Of a stretch of DNA of 64,000 bases, positions 28,336-35,976 are shown in pieces. This DNA is from Mycobacterium adipatum (GTDB taxonomy: Bacteria > Actinomycetota > Actinomycetes > Mycobacteriales > Mycobacteriaceae). Each line of letters begins with the position of its first letter. The stretch's first letter is position 1. Where the stretch lies: the NCBI RefSeq assembly GCF_001644575.1, contig NZ_CP015596.1:4526001-4590000 (forward strand). The letters are read 5' to 3'. The translations under genes were made by a program, and so were the position numbers. Under the pieces are notes generated by a model. The model was given only the letters and a program-made list of their open reading frames with translations. It was not told the origin of the DNA and made no database searches.

Positions 28336-28587
28336 TCACACCGGCAGCCCCTGGTCGTCGTAGAGATCCTGCTGATCGACGTATTTTCGCTCTGCCAGCG
28401 ACATGTCCAATTCGGACAACAGCATGCTGACCTCAGCGCGCCGTGCGCTTCGGCGCTGAGTCGCCTCGAGCTCAGCAAGTTTGGCCGCGACCGCCATCTC
28501 CACCGCGGCGGACTGGCTGAGCCCGGTGCGTCTCGCCAGTTCTCGGACAAGTTGCTCCGTCCGGACGTTCGAAATGTGTACACCCAT
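28336..28587 (-). CDS. VapB-like (Rv0623 type) antitoxin
   Basis: An 83-residue protein of the PSK/Rv0623 antitoxin family. It has a short beta strand (VHISNV), a helix-helix region (LVRELARRTGLSQSAAVEMAV) and the C-terminal tail LYDDQGLPV, which in true VapB proteins wraps the PIN toxin. ATG 28587 starts at the conserved strand. The next gene in the operon is a GIY-YIG nuclease rather than a PIN domain. A GTGTACAC palindrome (28576-28583) falls inside codons 2-4. RNase H lies 117 bases upstream on the same strand. Confidence 0.78.
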   Translation of the reverse strand: MGVHISNVRTEQLVRELARRTGLSQSAAVEMAVAAKLAELEATQRRSARRAEVSMLLSELDMSLAERKYVDQQDLYDDQGLPV

Positions 28588-28704
28588 AGGCGGATTCTCC
28601 CTCAATTCTGCGCCATTCATCAGCAAGCGCACCTTCTTCGACCGGGTCGGCCGTGGATAGCCTTCGATGTCGCCAAAGGCCCACACCGGCGTCGCGCCTA
28701 GGAG

Positions 28705-29637
28705 TCACCCAACCGCCCGCCCCGACTCATCGCCGATCCGGCGAAACTCCGAGGCGAAGCCCTCGGCAATCCCAGCGGCCCGGCGACGGTATTCGTCAAA
28801 GTGCAAGTCCTGGTCACCGCGCTGATGCCGTGACGCCAGCCGGGCCAGGGCGTCGGCGCCCTCGTTCAGCGGCTCCCCGCAATGGCCGGGGGCCCAGCGC
28901 ACGTCGATCCGCTGTCGGTCGGCGCGGATCTGTCGTCGCGCGACGTGCAGCGGACCGTCAGCCGGGTACTCGCCCGGCATCACCGCCTCCCCGCGCTTCC
29001 AGCGGTCCACCATCGCGACGGCGTCCTGGCTGTCGGACACAATCGACAGCCACCGACGCGTCAGTTCACGCACCGCGTCACCGATCGCGAGCAGTTCGGC
29101 GACGAGTACCGGTTGCGTTCCCACCGTGTTGAGCGATGAGCGATATCCAGCCATGCCGTAGTGCCCGGTGCAGGACAGCCACGCGAAGCCGGCATTCTTG
29201 CCGCGCACGGAGCCGTCGGCGGCGACCGTCATCGGTTCCCGATCCACCGGCAGGGACACCGCGGGTGTGGGCGGGGCCTGTCGCACCAGCGCTACTGCGG
29301 CGTCCACTAATGGTTGTTCCGCGGTGTCGGGACGCTCGACCCACCAATGGATCTGGTGGGCCTCTCGCCACAGCGGGCTGCTGCCTTTCAGGTTGACCAG
29401 GAACCGCATCCGTAGGTGTCTTCCGTGTTCGGCACGGATGCGGGTGATGGCCTCCAGCAGAGCGGCTTCTTTGCTGGGCGCGGCGATGAACCCTGTCCAG
29501 GACTGCAACTCTCCGATGGCGGCGTAGCGGTAACCGAAATCTACTGCGGCGACTGCTATTGCGATTGTCTCCGGTGGGCGCGGGCGAGCGAAGGCGAGGT
29601 CGACCGGTCTGGGTCGAGCTCGCGGTAGCGGAGCCAT
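28705..29637 (-). CDS. RNase H domain protein
   Basis: A 310-residue protein with a C-terminal RNase HI fold (about residues 145-280). The catalytic acidic residues are visible in VAADGSV, VAELLAIGDA, SDSQDAV and the final N-E-G-A-D-A-L, with WAPGHCG before it. About 140 N-terminal residues form an unrecognised extra domain, partly RNase H-like in layout. It would cut RNA in RNA:DNA hybrids. The ATG abuts the stop of the DUF2510 gene exactly, so it is cotranscribed from the damage-type promoter at 30256-30278. Confidence 0.8.
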   Translation of the reverse strand: MAPLPRARPRPVDLAFARPRPPETIAIAVAAVDFGYRYAAIGELQSWTGFIAAPSKEAALLEAITRIRAEHGRHLRMRFLVNLKGSSPLWREAHQIHWWVERPDTAEQPLVDAAVALVRQAPPTPAVSLPVDREPMTVAADGSVRGKNAGFAWLSCTGHYGMAGYRSSLNTVGTQPVLVAELLAIGDAVRELTRRWLSIVSDSQDAVAMVDRWKRGEAVMPGEYPADGPLHVARRQIRADRQRIDVRWAPGHCGEPLNEGADALARLASRHQRGDQDLHFDEYRRRAAGIAEGFASEFRRIGDESGRAVG

Positions 29638-30213
29638 CTACCCGCAGTCCGGCGGGAGGTACTGGCCGTGCACTCCACGCGGATCACCCCGGAGGTAGAG
29701 CTTGTCCTCGTGCTCGGCGCGCTGTGCGAGCATGTCGCGCTGGAACTGCTCGCGGCGCCGCTCTTCCTCGCGCCGTTGGGCCGCCTTCAGCGCCCAGAAC
29801 CCGCCGCCGGACAGCGCCCCGATCACCGCGAGAACGGCGAGCAGCCAGGGGTGTTGGGCGATCAGACCCATTAGAAAGAAGCCACCGAAGACCGCGAGCG
29901 CGATCAGCGGCCGCCAGTTCGCGGTGCGTACCGTCGCACCGTTGCCGGCGACCGCAACCGATGACGATCCGCCGCCGCCGAAGATTGCGGCCAGGGCCCA
30001 AATCGGCAACCACAGGCCGCAGGTGAACACCGTCAGCACCAGGTGCAGACCGTGACTGGTGCCGCCGCCGTTCGATACCGCGACCGCCACGGCCTGTGCC
30101 GGCGGCGCCGGTGGCGGGGTCGGCGAGAAGTGCTGTGTCCAGCGGTGACCGTCGTGATAGCGCTGGCCGGGCTGGCCGGCCGGATCCGGGTACCAACCGG
30201 GGTGTGTGGTCAT
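29638..30213 (-). CDS. DUF2510 membrane protein
   Basis: A 191-residue protein with an N-terminal DUF2510 module (WYPDP, then RYHDGHRWT, residues 7-27), a first hydrophobic segment (about 54-78) and a second (about 103-142), then a charged Arg/Glu-rich coil (about 147-172). DUF2510 occurs at the ends of many actinobacterial membrane proteins; its role is unknown. A strong ribosome site (GGAGGAC) precedes the ATG, and a PafBC-type promoter lies 43 bases upstream of it. The RNase H gene follows without a gap. Confidence 0.78.
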   Translation of the reverse strand: MTTHPGWYPDPAGQPGQRYHDGHRWTQHFSPTPPPAPPAQAVAVAVSNGGGTSHGLHLVLTVFTCGLWLPIWALAAIFGGGGSSSVAVAGNGATVRTANWRPLIALAVFGGFFLMGLIAQHPWLLAVLAVIGALSGGGFWALKAAQRREEERRREQFQRDMLAQRAEHEDKLYLRGDPRGVHGQYLPPDCG

Positions 30214-30255
30214 GGTGTCCTCCGTCGATTCGCTTCGTGCTCAAGCGAGCCGGAC

Positions 30256-30278
30256 AGAATGACAGAGGGCACCGACAA
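30256..30278 (-). promoter_or_regulatory. PafBC/RecA-NDp type promoter, copy 1
   Basis: Read on the minus strand: TTGTCGGTG (30278-30270), eight bases, then CATTCT (30261-30256). The first block fits all nine positions of the mycobacterial RecA-independent damage promoter TTGTCRGTG-N8-TANNNT; the second keeps only the A and the last T. It drives the DUF2510 and RNase H genes. The surrounding 40 bases closely match the promoter at 37740-37762. Confidence 0.75.
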
Positions 30279-30303
30279 GTTCCGGCGCAGAGCCTCCGGA
30301 CCG

Positions 30304-30939
30304 TCAGGAGCGACGTCGGGGTCCGTCGAGGTAGTAGCCGACCAGGTACGCGATCGGCGGAAGCAGGAAGACCGGAATCGAGCTGATGACGATCAGCGCC
30401 AGCTGCACCCACCGGCGGCGGGCGATCGGGAATCCGTCGTAGGAGTCGATGTACCCGGTGATGGCCAACATCGCGACGGTGAGTGTGCCGGCCCCGAGCG
30501 TTTCAGGCCCCATGCCGAACATCAGCGCGCTGGTTCCCGTGACCACGCTGAAGACCGTCAAGAGACACCAATGCGCTGTCGCGGTGACCTGCCCGCGGTA
30601 CGCGTCAGGCGGTGGGACCACAGGGGGCGCGGGACTGCCGTCCTGCGGCGGATCGGGTCGGGTGCGGGCGATCGCGTAGGAGTAGATTCGCCCGCCGATT
30701 TTGAGATAGGACGTTCTGAAGTAGGCGAGCAGTACTCCCAATGCCGCCACCAGTGCATAGACGACAAGTGCTGTCCCCCAGCCTCGATGCACTACTCCGA
30801 ATGTCATTACGCCGGGGCTTAACAACCAGGTCGACCAATAGACTCGGCGTTCAATGCGCACGTTATGGATAAAGCCAAGGGCGATCGAGCCGACAATGCC
30901 TATGGCGAGTCCGGCCTGGAGCCAGACACTGCTATTCAA
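30304..30939 (-). CDS. Multi-helix membrane protein with FRTS-KI-GR motif
   Basis: A protein of about 211 residues with some five hydrophobic segments. TTG 30939 is the most likely start because it lies just past the upstream gene's stop and no earlier in-frame start is supported; the exact start is uncertain. After the second or third helix it carries FRTSYLKIGGR followed by RTRPDPP. The same block, with a preceding R-R-x-Y-W, recurs in the shorter membrane protein at 38457-38813, so the two are paralogues. The function is unknown. Confidence 0.6.
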   Translation of the reverse strand: MNSSVWLQAGLAIGIVGSIALGFIHNVRIERRVYWSTWLLSPGVMTFGVVHRGWGTALVVYALVAALGVLLAYFRTSYLKIGGRIYSYAIARTRPDPPQDGSPAPPVVPPPDAYRGQVTATAHWCLLTVFSVVTGTSALMFGMGPETLGAGTLTVAMLAITGYIDSYDGFPIARRRWVQLALIVISSIPVFLLPPIAYLVGYYLDGPRRRS

Positions 30940-30947
30940 CCGTCTGC

Positions 30948-31512
30948 TCAGTCCCAGTCTTGGGCGGCGAACATGAAGAGCCCCCAGCTGAAGCCTGCTC
31001 CGTAACCGCGGCCGTTCCAACTGAACCCATACTCTTGATAGTTCGCCAAGTACTGGTCATTGAGTGGACGCAGGGGGCCGGGGGTCAGCGGGCCAAAGCG
31101 TCGGGCGAAGTCGTTGACACCCACTTCCCATGGACCAAACTCTTTCGGAGACTCCACTTGCGGGACCTGTCCGCGCATTCGCCGGTAGTTCATTGACTGG
31201 GTCGAACCGCTTTCGGCCGCCACCGCTTTGAAGTCGAAGTCCGGCCATAAAGCACTGGCAAATTCCAGCGACGTAGCGTCGCTGTCTGTCCCGGTGAGTA
31301 GCACCTTCAAGTTCCGGAAGTAGCGAAGCCTCGTCTCCAAGTGAGGATGCGACGCGGTCGCGCGCCCGCTCCCGATCTTCGACAGAAAGTCCGTGCTCCG
31401 ACAACTTCGCGTGTAGATGTTCGGTGATCTGAGACATCGACATCCGCAACTTCATGGTCATCAGCACATAGATTTCGAAATCAACGATGGCCGACTCTGC
31501 AATCTCTGTCAT
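30948..31512 (-). pseudogene. Frameshifted hypothetical gene
   Basis: Two overlapping frames look like parts of one gene. The first (from ATG 31512, with AAAGGGCC as ribosome site) reads sensibly as MTEIAESAIVDFEIYVLMTM to about 31350, then becomes a low-quality arginine/proline-rich frame. The second, open down to 30948, reads sensibly from about 31350 (ASHPHLETRLRYFRNLK) and ends FMFAAQDWD. A one-base shift near 31345-31350 would join them into a protein of about 187 residues. It could be a real mutation, a sequencing error, or two genes with a TTG start at 31340. The family is not recognised. Confidence 0.5.
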
Positions 31513-31611
31513 GACAGGCCCTTTACTACCTGAGGTCAACTGTCGAGGTTACCTCCGATATCGGGGTTGGGTTGTCACCATTTCGGCCACTTCCCTCGTA
31601 GGCTGACCCGC

Positions 31612-32901
31612 GTGGGCAGCACCATCACAAGCAAGGAAGCCAAGAGCAATACCTACCGCGTGCTGGTGGACCTGGACGGCTCCACCCCGCCGATCTGGCG
31701 GCGCCTCGATCTCCGTGCGGATCTGCCGCTGGACGTGGTGCACCTGGTGGTGCAGGCCGCGTTCGACTGGGAGAACCGGCATCTGTACCGCTTCGCCATG
31801 GGTGGAGGACCATTCGATGACCGCAGCCTGAAGGTCCTCTGCGACGAGGACATCGCCGAGGGTGAGGATCGTGGCCTACCTGCGTCCCAGACGTCGTTGG
31901 GCGCGATGATGAGTGAGCCCGGCGACCGGCTGGGCTATGTCTATGACTACGGCGATCTCTGGGAACTGACACTGGAACTCGAACAGGTACTCACTCCGAT
32001 GGACAGCTACCCCGCCGCCGTGGTCATCGACGGCGAACGGGCCGCACCGCCCGAGGACTGCGGCGGGATCACCGATGCCGTGCAGCTCGCCACGGTGCTG
32101 CCTGATCCGGAACTGTTTGACCTCGCGCGGCTCAACGAGGCACTGCACGGTCCCTTCTTCTCCGCAGTGCTGGCCGGGCTGGATTCGCGGCTCATCGCCC
32201 TGTTGAGCCGGTTGCCGGACGGTCCCGTGCTCGTCAACTTCGTCGCGGGCCTTGTCCAGTTGAGTTCGGCACCCACCATCGTCGACGACGACATCCTGCG
32301 AGCCAATCTGACCGCACACCAATGGTTCTTGGACCGGGCGGCGAAGGACGCCATCCCGTTGACATCGGCCGGCTATCTGAAACCCTCTGACGTGACCGCC
32401 GCAGCAGCAGTGGTGCCGCAGGTGGCCGAGTGGATGGGCAAGAACAACCGTGAAGCCAATTGCCCTGCACTGCTGAACTTTCGGGAGTCCTTGCAGGCGA
32501 TGGGATTGCTGCGCAAGCTGAAAGGCTCGCTGGTGCTGACCAAGGCCGGCATCGCCGCCCAGCGCGATCCGGCGGTGTTGTGGCGCCATCTCGCATCGCG
32601 ACTGATTCCCTCTGACGGCGAAGCGTTCGAATGCCACGCCACGCTGTTGTTCCTGGCACAGGCCGGCGGCGCGGAGGACAGCGGCGTTCGGTTCAAAGAC
32701 ATCGCCGAAGCGTTGACCCAGCTGGGCTGGCGTCGCGAGGACGGTGAACCCGTCCCGTCAGACGTGCTGTACCGGCTGACCGCGCACGATGTGCTGGTCA
32801 ACGTTTGCGATCGGCCGCGGCGGCTCGCCGACCTCAACTGGATCAGTCCTGCAGCTGCCGCGTTGGCGAGGGCGGCGCTGCGGGCCGGGCGTCTTACTTG
32901 A
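31612..32901 (+). CDS. pRiA4b ORF-3 family protein
   Basis: A 429-residue protein whose first 160 residues match the plasmid pRiA4b ORF-3/IS1096 TnpR-like family: LDGSTPPIWRRLDL, then LVVQAAFDWENRHLYRF and YVYDYGDLWELTLELE. This domain is common on plasmids and near mobile elements, but its function is unknown; it is not a proven resolvase. The rest is alpha-helical and includes SGVRFKDIAEALTQLGWRRED, which resembles a helix-turn-helix. GTG 31612 starts just before the domain. It supports the view that this stretch is accessory DNA. Confidence 0.72.
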   Translation: MGSTITSKEAKSNTYRVLVDLDGSTPPIWRRLDLRADLPLDVVHLVVQAAFDWENRHLYRFAMGGGPFDDRSLKVLCDEDIAEGEDRGLPASQTSLGAMMSEPGDRLGYVYDYGDLWELTLELEQVLTPMDSYPAAVVIDGERAAPPEDCGGITDAVQLATVLPDPELFDLARLNEALHGPFFSAVLAGLDSRLIALLSRLPDGPVLVNFVAGLVQLSSAPTIVDDDILRANLTAHQWFLDRAAKDAIPLTSAGYLKPSDVTAAAAVVPQVAEWMGKNNREANCPALLNFRESLQAMGLLRKLKGSLVLTKAGIAAQRDPAVLWRHLASRLIPSDGEAFECHATLLFLAQAGGAEDSGVRFKDIAEALTQLGWRREDGEPVPSDVLYRLTAHDVLVNVCDRPRRLADLNWISPAAAALARAALRAGRLT

Positions 32902-32944
32902 GGGGAAGGCCTGATCGCTTGCTGCCCTCGGCCTACCGATCTTA

Positions 32945-32962
32945 TTACGCTAGTTACGCTAG
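32945..32962 (+). repeat. Tandem TTACGCTAG repeat before vapB
   Basis: Two direct copies of TTACGCTAG stand head to tail 33 bases before the vapB start, in a locally AT-rich stretch followed by CGCGATTAGC. Antitoxins of this type usually bind repeats at their own promoter, so this is the likely operator. The repeat is seen directly; binding is inferred. Confidence 0.5.
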
Positions 32963-32994
32963 CGCGATTAGCTTCTCCGATCTACCATGGGCGG

Positions 32995-33237
32995 ATGGAG
33001 AGCACGGTGACCAGCACGGAAGCCAAGAACCAGCTGAATCGCATCCTGGCCGAAGTTGAACGGACCGGCGCATCTGTGACCATCACGAATCACGGCCGCC
33101 CCATTGCCAGGCTGGTACCGGTGCAGCCCCTTCCGCGCACATTCGGCCAGTTGCCAGCCCTGCGCATCCCCCATGACTTTGATGAACCGCTGCCCGAGGC
33201 CGAACTACACGCATGGGACGGCGCAGACGAGTCGTGA
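32995..33237 (+). CDS. vapB: Phd/YefM-type antitoxin VapB
   Basis: An 80-residue antitoxin. The N-terminal DNA-binding part has the Phd/YefM layout (TSTEAKNQLNRILAEVE, then ITNHGRPIARLVP), and the C-terminal acidic tail (DFDEPLPEAELHAWDG) would neutralise the toxin. Its stop overlaps the vapC start by four bases (GTGA), the classic coupling of VapBC pairs. The direct repeats upstream probably serve autoregulation. Confidence 0.87.
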   Translation: MESTVTSTEAKNQLNRILAEVERTGASVTITNHGRPIARLVPVQPLPRTFGQLPALRIPHDFDEPLPEAELHAWDGADES

Positions 33238-33623
33238 ACGTTCTTCTGGACACCCACACCCTCCTATGGCTGGCCAGCTCACCGGCCGAAGTGGATGCCG
33301 CAGCCATGGCAGAGCTGATCAAACCCGAAACCCACGTCGTCGTCAGTGCCGCTTCCGCGTGGGAAATCGCCATCAAAACCAGGATCGGGAGACTCGATGG
33401 TGAGGCGTTACTGTCGGCTTGGCCGGACATCATTGCCGGCATGAGCGCCGTGGAATTGCCCATCGAGTCTGCCGACGCGATTCTCGCCGGACGGCTCCCG
33501 TGGCAACACAAGGACCCATTCGATCGGGCGATCGTGGCGCAGGCACTGCGCCGCAACCTCACCGTTGCCACTCGTGACGACAAGATCATCGACGCTGCAC
33601 TGGTGGCCGTGATCAGGGCCTGA
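33234..33623 (+). CDS. vapC: PIN-domain toxin VapC
   Basis: A 129-residue PIN-domain ribonuclease. The acidic active-site residues are in place: Asp in LLDTHTLLW (residues 4-12), Glu in SAWEIAIK, Asp in DPFDRAIVAQ and Asp in ATRDDKI. It would cleave a specific tRNA or rRNA when released from VapB; the target cannot be read from the sequence. GTG 33234 overlaps the vapB stop. This is a conventional VapBC pair, in contrast to the VapB-like/GIY-YIG pair at 28 kb. Confidence 0.9.
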   Translation: MNVLLDTHTLLWLASSPAEVDAAAMAELIKPETHVVVSAASAWEIAIKTRIGRLDGEALLSAWPDIIAGMSAVELPIESADAILAGRLPWQHKDPFDRAIVAQALRRNLTVATRDDKIIDAALVAVIRA

Positions 33624-33677
33624 TCACGGCCATCAGTAGGAGATGCTGGCGCCGGCGAGCGCCGCTTGAAAGTCAAG

Positions 33678-34340
33678 TCAGGTGCGATGTGCGTTGCGCC
33701 GGAACAGTTCAGCCGGACGCCCCCGACCGAGGGCCACCCGTTCACCGGTGGGCTCCAGGTGCGGCTCCATGGCGCGACGGAAGGTGTCGCGCTGCAACGA
33801 CTCCCCCACGATCGACTCGTGCACCCGCCGCAGATCCCGCAGCGTGAACTCCTCGCCGAGCAGGCGGTCCGGGTCAGGGCCCGCGGCGTGGCGCGCGCGC
33901 ACATCGTCGACAGCCAGCGCGATGATCTCGGCGTGGTCGTAGACCAGCCGGCCGGGCGCGCCCACCGGCACCAGGCGGGTCACCTCGGTGAAGCGCGTCG
34001 ACACCCTGTCGGCGGGCACCACCGCAACGTGCGCGACGGACAGCACCCAACCCCGATCATCGCGGCCGAGCGCATCGAAGACATGCAGCTGGCGTGGCGC
34101 CAATCCCTGGATGCCCGCCTTGTCGGCCAGCGAGCGCTGCACCGCCTCGGCGAGCGTCTCCTTCTCGTGCAAGAAGGTGCCCGGCAGCGCCCATCCCCTG
34201 CCGTGTGCGCGACGCACCTGCAGCACCGCCAGACCCAGGTCGGGGTCCGGCGTGAGGACCGCGGTGTCGACGGCAACAGAAGGCCGCGGGTAGTCCGTGA
34301 GGGCCCGCCCGCTGCTGCTCACAGCATTTCCGTTGTCCAT
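33678..34340 (-). CDS. NrtR-like Nudix transcriptional regulator
   Basis: A 220-residue protein with an N-terminal Nudix fold and a C-terminal winged helix (about residues 150-220), the arrangement of NrtR regulators of NAD metabolism. The Nudix box is degenerate: GTFLHEKETLAEAVQRSL keeps the G-x5-E and R spacing but lacks the R-E-x-x-E-E core, so it should bind ADP-ribose derivatives without hydrolysing them. It is divergent from an ADP-ribosylglycohydrolase gene followed by a pnuC fragment, both expected NrtR-regulated genes. The 22-base inverted repeat between them is the likely operator. Confidence 0.82.
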   Translation of the reverse strand: MDNGNAVSSSGRALTDYPRPSVAVDTAVLTPDPDLGLAVLQVRRAHGRGWALPGTFLHEKETLAEAVQRSLADKAGIQGLAPRQLHVFDALGRDDRGWVLSVAHVAVVPADRVSTRFTEVTRLVPVGAPGRLVYDHAEIIALAVDDVRARHAAGPDPDRLLGEEFTLRDLRRVHESIVGESLQRDTFRRAMEPHLEPTGERVALGRGRPAELFRRNAHRT

Positions 34341-34370
34341 GTCAGTGCCTCAGCGTACAGTCAACCATCA

Positions 34371-34392
34371 ATTAGCGCAGATTCGCGCAAAT
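34371..34392. promoter_or_regulatory. NrtR operator candidate
   Basis: ATTAGCGC, six bases, GCGCAAAT form an inverted repeat with one mismatch. It lies between the divergent NrtR-like and ADP-ribosylglycohydrolase genes, just before the GGGGAGG ribosome site of the latter. The location suits a repressor operator; the assignment to NrtR is inferred from context. Confidence 0.5.
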
Positions 34393-34406
34393 TGGGGAGG
34401 CTCGAG

Positions 34407-35816
34407 ATGACATCACGCAACGATCGCGCCGAGGGCGTGCTGCTGGGCACCGCCGCCGGCGACGCCCTGGGGGCGCCGTACGAGTTCCAACCGCCTCGCG
34501 GCGCCGAACTGCCGGTGGAGATGACCGGCGGCGGGCCGTGGGAGCCCGGCGAGTGGACCGATGACACCGCGATGGCCATCGCCATCGCCGAGGTCGCCGC
34601 GACCGGCGCCGATCTGCAGGACGAGGCGGCCCAGGACGCGATCGTGTCTCGCTGGCACACATGGTCGTTGACCGCCAAGGATGTCGGCATCCAGACCCGG
34701 TCCGTGCTGTCGGCGGCGGCGCGGCACGCACCGATCACCGCGGTCGCGGCCCGCGCGGCGTCGGCGGATCACCACCAACGCACCGGCCGCACCGCCGGTA
34801 ACGGCTCGCTCATGCGTACCGCTCCGGTGGCGCCGGCCTACCTCGACGACGAGGACGCCATGGTGACCGCGGCGCGGGCCATCAGCGAGCTCACCCATTT
34901 CGACCCCGACGCGGGTGACGCCGCCGTGTTGTGGTGCTGCGCGATCCGGCACGCGGTACTGACCACCGAACTCGACGTCCGGGTCGGACTGCGCCACCTC
35001 GACGCCGACCGTCGAGCCCTGTGGACTGCTCGCCTGGATGACGCCGAGGCGCTCCGTCCCGCCGAGATCCCCAACAACGGTTGGGTGGTCGCCGCACTGC
35101 AGGCCGCGTGGTCGGCCATCGTCACGACCCGCGGTGGCGGGCCCGCGCACCTGCGCGCTGGGCTCGACGCGGCCGTGCGTGCCGGTTTCGACACCGACAC
35201 CGTCGCGGCCATCGCCGGCGGACTGCTCGGCGCCGCATACGGGGCGTCGGCTGTCCCGTTGCAGTGGCGCAGCCGGCTGCACGGCTGGCCCGGCATGACC
35301 GCACGGGATCTGGTCGGCCTGGCGACGGCAATCCAACGCCCGGGTGCGACGAGCACCGGACCGACGTATGCGGGGTATCGCACCGATGCCCTTGTCACCC
35401 ATCCCTTTGACGATGGCGTGCTGATCGGTGGCATCGGGGCGCTGCGGAAGTTGCCGGCCGAGGTGGATGCGGTGGTGTCGCTGTGCCGGGTGGCGGACGC
35501 CGATGTGCCGACCGGGATGCCGCATGTCGAGGTCCGGCTCATCGACAGCGTCGACGCCGACGAGAACCCGCACCTCGATCATGTGTTGCTCGACGCCGTC
35601 GGTGCGGTCGAAGAGCTCCGGGCGCAGGGCCGCACGGTGCTGTTGCACTGCGTCGAGGCGTACAGCCGCACCCCGACCGTCGCGGCGCTCTACGGTGCCC
35701 GGGTCCGCGGGGTCAGCGGCGATGAGGCGCTGCGGGCGGTGCTGGACGTGCTGCCCGAGGCGAATCCGAATGCGGTGTTCCGGGACGCGGTGCGACGGTT
35801 GGGGGTGGCGACGTGA
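34407..35816 (+). CDS. ADP-ribosylglycohydrolase-phosphatase fusion
   Basis: A 469-residue protein. The N-terminal part (about residues 1-300) is a DraG-family ADP-ribosylglycohydrolase with GTAAGDALGAPYEF and the metal-binding EWTDDTAM near residue 52. The C-terminal part (about 320-469) looks like a dual-specificity phosphatase, with H-C-V-E-A-Y-S-R giving the C-x5-R loop (Cys415, Arg421) after an aspartate-rich strand. It would remove ADP-ribose and perhaps phosphate from a shared or linked substrate. The ATG has an excellent ribosome site. A GTGA overlap leads into the pnuC remnant. Confidence 0.83.
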   Translation: MTSRNDRAEGVLLGTAAGDALGAPYEFQPPRGAELPVEMTGGGPWEPGEWTDDTAMAIAIAEVAATGADLQDEAAQDAIVSRWHTWSLTAKDVGIQTRSVLSAAARHAPITAVAARAASADHHQRTGRTAGNGSLMRTAPVAPAYLDDEDAMVTAARAISELTHFDPDAGDAAVLWCCAIRHAVLTTELDVRVGLRHLDADRRALWTARLDDAEALRPAEIPNNGWVVAALQAAWSAIVTTRGGGPAHLRAGLDAAVRAGFDTDTVAAIAGGLLGAAYGASAVPLQWRSRLHGWPGMTARDLVGLATAIQRPGATSTGPTYAGYRTDALVTHPFDDGVLIGGIGALRKLPAEVDAVVSLCRVADADVPTGMPHVEVRLIDSVDADENPHLDHVLLDAVGAVEELRAQGRTVLLHCVEAYSRTPTVAALYGARVRGVSGDEALRAVLDVLPEANPNAVFRDAVRRLGVAT

Positions 35817-35973
35817 TCGACTGGCTGGCTGGGCTGGTCGAGCCTCTGAACGCGGTGCTGTTCAGCATCGGTGGTGATCAGGTCAGCACCGCAGAGCTGC
35901 TCGGTTTCGTCACCGGCGGCCTGTGCGGTTCGGGGAGCCGCTGCGCGGGCCGGGGTTTGAGGCGACCGAGTAG
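35813..35973 (+). pseudogene. pnuC 5' fragment joined to a foreign 3' end
   Basis: The frame starts like a nicotinamide mononucleotide transporter (MIDWLAGLVEPLNAVLF, ending GFVTGG) and breaks off after about 38 residues. From 35926 another frame reads R-F-G-E-P-L-R-G-P-G-F-E-A-T-E and stops at 35973. The same C-terminus recurs at 42464-42511. The junction is therefore a deletion scar: pnuC lost its membrane core and was joined to the end of another gene, perhaps the next gene of the old NAD operon. It is not functional. Confidence 0.7.
35925..35953 (+). repeat. 29-base direct repeat, left copy
   Basis: GCGGTTCGGGGAGCCG, one variable base, then TGCGCGGGCCGG. The same 29 bases, with one mismatch, occur at 42463-42491. 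Both encode the end of the same protein family (RFGEPLRGP). The two copies bracket a 6.5-kb block of accessory genes. Confidence 0.8.
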
Positions 35974-35976
35974 CAG

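Noticed and set aside
28576..28583. GTGTACAC palindrome as antitoxin operator
   Set aside because: It lies inside codons 2-4 of the antitoxin and has only eight bases; it may be chance.
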